Below are positions 30,801 through 33,701 of a stretch of DNA of 33,701 bases, one piece after another. A model generated the notes under the pieces. The model saw nothing but the letters and a program-made list of their open reading frames with translations, was not told the DNA's origin and made no database searches. The position numbers were made by a program, and so were the translations under genes. The stretch comes from DASUGM01 sp036274055. Lineage in GTDB: Bacteria > Acidobacteriota > Vicinamibacteria > Vicinamibacterales > SCN-69-37. Each line of letters opens with the position of its first letter. The first letter of the stretch is position 1. Location of the stretch: positions 1 to 33,701 of the forward strand of contig DASUGM010000220.1 in NCBI GenBank assembly GCA_036274055.1. Reading direction: 5' to 3'.

Positions 30801-33211
30801 TCCTGTCGAAGAGCGCGGACCGGATCGATCCGGGCAGCGCGGGCCGCCGGCACGCTGGCGGCAATCAACCCGACCACCACGAGCACGCCGCCGGCGCCGA
30901 CGAAGGTGGCCGCGTCCAGCGCCGGCACCCCGAACAAGAAGCTGTCCAGCGACCGGCCGAGTACGGCAGCGGCGGCACTGCCGATGACGACGCCGACCGC
31001 GATCAGCCGCAACGCCCCGCCGACGACGAGGCGGAACGTCCGCGCCGGCTCGGCGCCGAGCGCCGCCCGCAAGCCGATCTCCGCGGTACGGCGCGTCACG
31101 GCGTAAGTGACGAGACCGTAGACGCCGACCGCGGCGAGGCCGGCCGCCGACAACGCCAGCCCGATGATCAGCAGCATGTTGAAACGTGGCTGCGCGATCG
31201 ACGCCGACAGCAGGTCTTCGATCGCCGAGGCCTTGGCGATCGGCAGCGACGGATCGACCGCCGCCAGCGCTACCCGGGCGCGGGCGGCGACGTCAGCGGC
31301 CGACAGATCCGAGAGCACGACGATCTGCATCTCGGAGAGCGCCAGACTGTCGTAGGGCACGAAGATTTCCGGCGCCGCCGCCGCTTGCAGCCCGTCATGC
31401 TTGATGTCGCCGACCACGCCAACGATCGTGAGATCGCCGGCCATCGGCAGCTGCACTTTTCGATTCAGCGGACTGTCGGTGCCGAAGTAGCGGCCCGCCA
31501 GCGTCGCGTTGACGATCGCGACCTTGGGTCCATCCTGGCGGCCGTCGAGGCGATCGAACGTCCGACCCTCGCGCAGCCCAATCGCCATCAGCTCGAAGTA
31601 GCCGGGCATCACGCCGCGATAGCGCGCCCGGGGCCGCTCCGACGGCGACGTCGCGTCGAGCCCGTCAATCGTGAACGACAGCTCGAACTGCACGCCGAGC
31701 GGACTCATGGGCAGCGCCGAGACGGCGCTCACCCGCTCGAAGCCCGGCGTCGGCCGCATCCGTTCGATCAGATTGCTGAAAAAACGCCGCTTCGGCTCGC
31801 TGCCGGCGTAGCGATCCTGCGGCACGGCGACATGCAACGCCACCACCCGCGAGGTGCGGAACCCGGGATCGATCGACGACAGCTTGATGAAGCTGCGCAA
31901 CAGCAGGCCGGCGCCGATCACCAGGACCAGCGCCAGCGCGACTTCGGCGACGACCATGATGTCCGAGAGCCAACGCGCGCCGCGGCTGGTGGTCGCGCTG
32001 CGGCCGCCCTCCTGCAGGGTCTCGAGCAGGTTGGGCCGCATCGCGCGCCACGCCGGCACCAGACCGAAGAGCACACCGGCGCCGGTCGCGGTCGCCAGCG
32101 CAAACAGCACGACGGTGACGTCGAGGCCGATACCGTCAGCGCGCGGCACGGTCGCTGGAATCATCGGCCGGAGCAGCGCGATCCCCCACGCCGCGACGAC
32201 CAGACCGAGCGCGGCGCCGCTGGCCGCCAGCAATGCGCTCTCGGCGACGGAGCGGCGAATCAACGTCCACTTGCCGGCGCCAAACGCGGCGCGGACCGCG
32301 AAGTCGCGCGTCGATTCCGCGGAGCGCGCCAGGAGCAGGTTGGCGATGTTGGCGCAGCCGATGCACACGACCAGGACGACGGCGCCGAACAGCATCCAGA
32401 TCGTGCGCCCGATGTTGCCGACGACTTGCTCGTGCGCGGGCACGAGCGCGACGCCCCAGCCGGCGTTCGAATCCGGATGCTCGCGGGCGATGTCGGCGGC
32501 GATCCGATCCATGTCGTCGCGTGCCTGTTCGAACGTCGCGCCGTCGGCGAGCCGGGCGACCGTCTTGTACATCCGATGCGGCCGCGACGGCTGCGAGCTG
32601 GCGTCGAGCGTCAGGGCCGACCAGACCTCGACGTCAGTGTCGCCGACCGGAAACTGAAACTCGCGTGGCATCACGCCGACGATCTCGTACGGCTTGCCGT
32701 CGAGCAGCATCGTCTTGCCGATCACGGCGCGATCGCCGCCGAAGCGCCGCCGCCAGGTGCCGTCGCTGAGGACGATGGGCAGTCCATTGCCCGGCGTCTC
32801 TTCGGCGTCGAGGAAGGTGCGTCCGAGGGCGGGCGGGACCGCGAGTACCCGGAACATCGCCGGCGAGACGTCGACGCTCATGATGCGCTCGGGACGGCCG
32901 TCGGCCATCAGCGTGAAGCCGCGATACCGATAGGCGCCGATCGACGCGAAGCCGCGCGTCCGTTCGCGCCAGTCGAGGTAGGTGGCGCCCGAGACTTCGG
33001 AGCGGTCCTGCTTCAGCGCCGGGTTGTTTTCCCACACGACGACCAGCCGGTCCGGATCGACGTAGGGCAGCGGCCGCAGCAGCACGCCATGCAGCACGCT
33101 GAACAGCGTCGTGCTGACGCCGATCGCGAGCGCGAGCGTCAGCATGACGACGGCGGCAAAACCGGGCGCGGCCCGGAGCGCGCGGGCGGACTCGCGAAGG
33201 TCGCGAAGCAT
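30797..33211 (-). CDS. ADOP-family duplicated FtsX/MacB-like permease
   Basis: An 804-residue permease of the same type as the gene at 24905. The N-terminal cytoplasmic and TM segment MLRDLRESARALRAAPGF, then the first membrane helix, is typical of the family. The first MacB-PCD domain contains LLDGKPYEIVGVMPREFQFP. The first FtsX unit has CANIANLLLARSAESTRDFA (from about 282), the second TRRTAEIGLRAALGAEPART (from about 704), and the protein ends with the usual VPAARAARIDPVRALRQE box. No ATPase is encoded nearby. Its stop overlaps the start of the GH20 gene by ATGA, so it leads the operon. It is divergent from xylA across 65 bp. Confidence 0.93.
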   Translation of the reverse strand: MLRDLRESARALRAAPGFAAVVMLTLALAIGVSTTLFSVLHGVLLRPLPYVDPDRLVVVWENNPALKQDRSEVSGATYLDWRERTRGFASIGAYRYRGFTLMADGRPERIMSVDVSPAMFRVLAVPPALGRTFLDAEETPGNGLPIVLSDGTWRRRFGGDRAVIGKTMLLDGKPYEIVGVMPREFQFPVGDTDVEVWSALTLDASSQPSRPHRMYKTVARLADGATFEQARDDMDRIAADIAREHPDSNAGWGVALVPAHEQVVGNIGRTIWMLFGAVVLVVCIGCANIANLLLARSAESTRDFAVRAAFGAGKWTLIRRSVAESALLAASGAALGLVVAAWGIALLRPMIPATVPRADGIGLDVTVVLFALATATGAGVLFGLVPAWRAMRPNLLETLQEGGRSATTSRGARWLSDIMVVAEVALALVLVIGAGLLLRSFIKLSSIDPGFRTSRVVALHVAVPQDRYAGSEPKRRFFSNLIERMRPTPGFERVSAVSALPMSPLGVQFELSFTIDGLDATSPSERPRARYRGVMPGYFELMAIGLREGRTFDRLDGRQDGPKVAIVNATLAGRYFGTDSPLNRKVQLPMAGDLTIVGVVGDIKHDGLQAAAAPEIFVPYDSLALSEMQIVVLSDLSAADVAARARVALAAVDPSLPIAKASAIEDLLSASIAQPRFNMLLIIGLALSAAGLAAVGVYGLVTYAVTRRTAEIGLRAALGAEPARTFRLVVGGALRLIAVGVVIGSAAAAVLGRSLDSFLFGVPALDAATFVGAGGVLVVVGLIAASVPAARAARIDPVRALRQE

Positions 33212-33276
33212 GGGCCGCAGTTTACACTCACGCGGAGACGCAGAGGGCGGCTCTACGTGAGATACGATCCGCCGCG

Positions 33277-33701
33277 ATGCCCGACTTTCGCCCTACGCCC
33301 GCGGACAAGTTCACGTTTGGCCTCTGGACGGTCGGCAACCGCGGCCGCGATCCGTTCGGCGAGTTCGTCCGGCCGGCGCTCGACCCGCGCGAGTCGGTGC
33401 GGCGCCTCGGCGCGCTCGGCGCCTGGGGCGTCAACCTGCACGACAACGACCTGGTGCCAATCGACGCGTCGGCAGCGGAACGCGACCGAATCGTCCGCGA
33501 GTTCACCAAGGCCCTGAACGAACACGGCATGTGCGTGCCGATGGCGACGACCAATCTGTTCTCGGACCCGGTGTTCCGTGACGGCGCCTTCACGTCGCAC
33601 GACGGCGGCGTCCGCGCCTACGCGCTGCAGAAGACGATGCGCGCGATGGATCTCGGCGTCGAGCTCGGCGCCTCGACCTATGTGTTCTGGGGCGGCCGCG
33701 A
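33277..33701 (+). CDS. xylA: Xylose isomerase, N-terminal fragment (cut by window end)
   Basis: 141 codons of xylose isomerase, which converts D-xylose to D-xylulose (and glucose to fructose) in the cytoplasm. The sequence FTFGLWTVGNRGRDPFGEFV (12-31) and then RPALDPRESVRRLGALGA is nearly that of the actinobacterial (class I) enzymes. The catalytic HDNDLVP (His55, Asp58) and PMATTNLFSDPVF (88-100) are in place, and the fragment ends in the TYVFWGGR substrate-binding strand. ATG 33277 is the start expected for the family. Metal-binding residues lie beyond the window. It fits the pentose-releasing hydrolases upstream. No clear ribosome-binding site is seen. Confidence 0.95.
   Translation, partial: MPDFRPTPADKFTFGLWTVGNRGRDPFGEFVRPALDPRESVRRLGALGAWGVNLHDNDLVPIDASAAERDRIVREFTKALNEHGMCVPMATTNLFSDPVFRDGAFTSHDGGVRAYALQKTMRAMDLGVELGASTYVFWGGR

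Noticed and set aside
30662..33517. 951-codon open frame on the plus strand spanning the GH20 start, the permease and the start of xylA
   Set aside because: It is antisense to a clear ADOP permease and overlaps xylA out of frame; the peptide is low-complexity Arg/Gln/Asp.

Overview
The window looks like a chromosomal stretch from a high-G+C Acidobacteriota member, probably of the Vicinamibacteria type. This is inferred from gene content: two MacB/FtsX-like duplicated orphan permeases (the ADOP type abundant in that phylum), a cluster of PknB-like kinases fused to TolB-like and TPR domains, many secreted glycoside hydrolases, and high G+C. No rRNA, tRNA or CRISPR array was found.

Layout. (1) 1-4769: three Ser/Thr kinase genes. 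One is cut by the window start on the minus strand. Two are on the plus strand, coupled by a GTGA overlap. (2) 4766-7268: a minus-strand restriction-modification cassette (C5-cytosine methyltransferase, putative PD-(D/E)XK endonuclease, Vsr mismatch nickase) with visibly lower G+C than its surroundings. (3) 7422-10854: a secreted protein of unknown function, then an intact IS256-family element (8588-9981) lying inside a repeat/hairpin element, then a DUF1223 protein. (4) 10913-16900: a secreted PPP-type phosphatase, a 420-bp hairpin plus tandem-repeat block, a predicted secreted PI3K/HipA/FAM20-like kinase, and, just upstream in the same operon, a giant nucleotide-translocase-like membrane protein with HEAT repeats and two cyclic-nucleotide-binding domains. 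(5) 16935-18614: a TerC-family membrane protein and a metzincin-like lipoprotein. (6) 18803-24844: a minus-strand glycan and peptide block (GH127, HExxH metalloprotein, aldo/keto reductase, GH27 alpha-galactosidase). (7) 24905-33211: an ADOP permease on plus, converging on a tightly overlapping minus-strand operon (ADOP permease, GH20 hexosaminidase, PlsC-like acyltransferase). (8) 33277 to the end: the start of xylA.

How the genes work together. GH127 (beta-L-arabinofuranosidase type), GH27, GH20, the aldo/keto reductase and xylose isomerase fit breakdown of plant or microbial polysaccharides containing arabinose, galactose, hexosamine and xylose. Gene spacing in the minus-strand blocks is 4-12 bp or an ATGA/GTGA overlap, so they look like real operons.

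The most interesting signals are these. First, the possible extracytoplasmic phosphorylation module: nucleotide-translocase-like fusion, secreted kinase, convergent secreted phosphatase. Second, a recurring class of long intergenic hairpins at about 8.5, 12.0, 18.7 and 20.95 kb, each built from a different short word repeated within its arms. Third, a 43-bp palindromic element inserted in frame in the GH27 gene. Fourth, a restriction endonuclease I cannot place in a known family.
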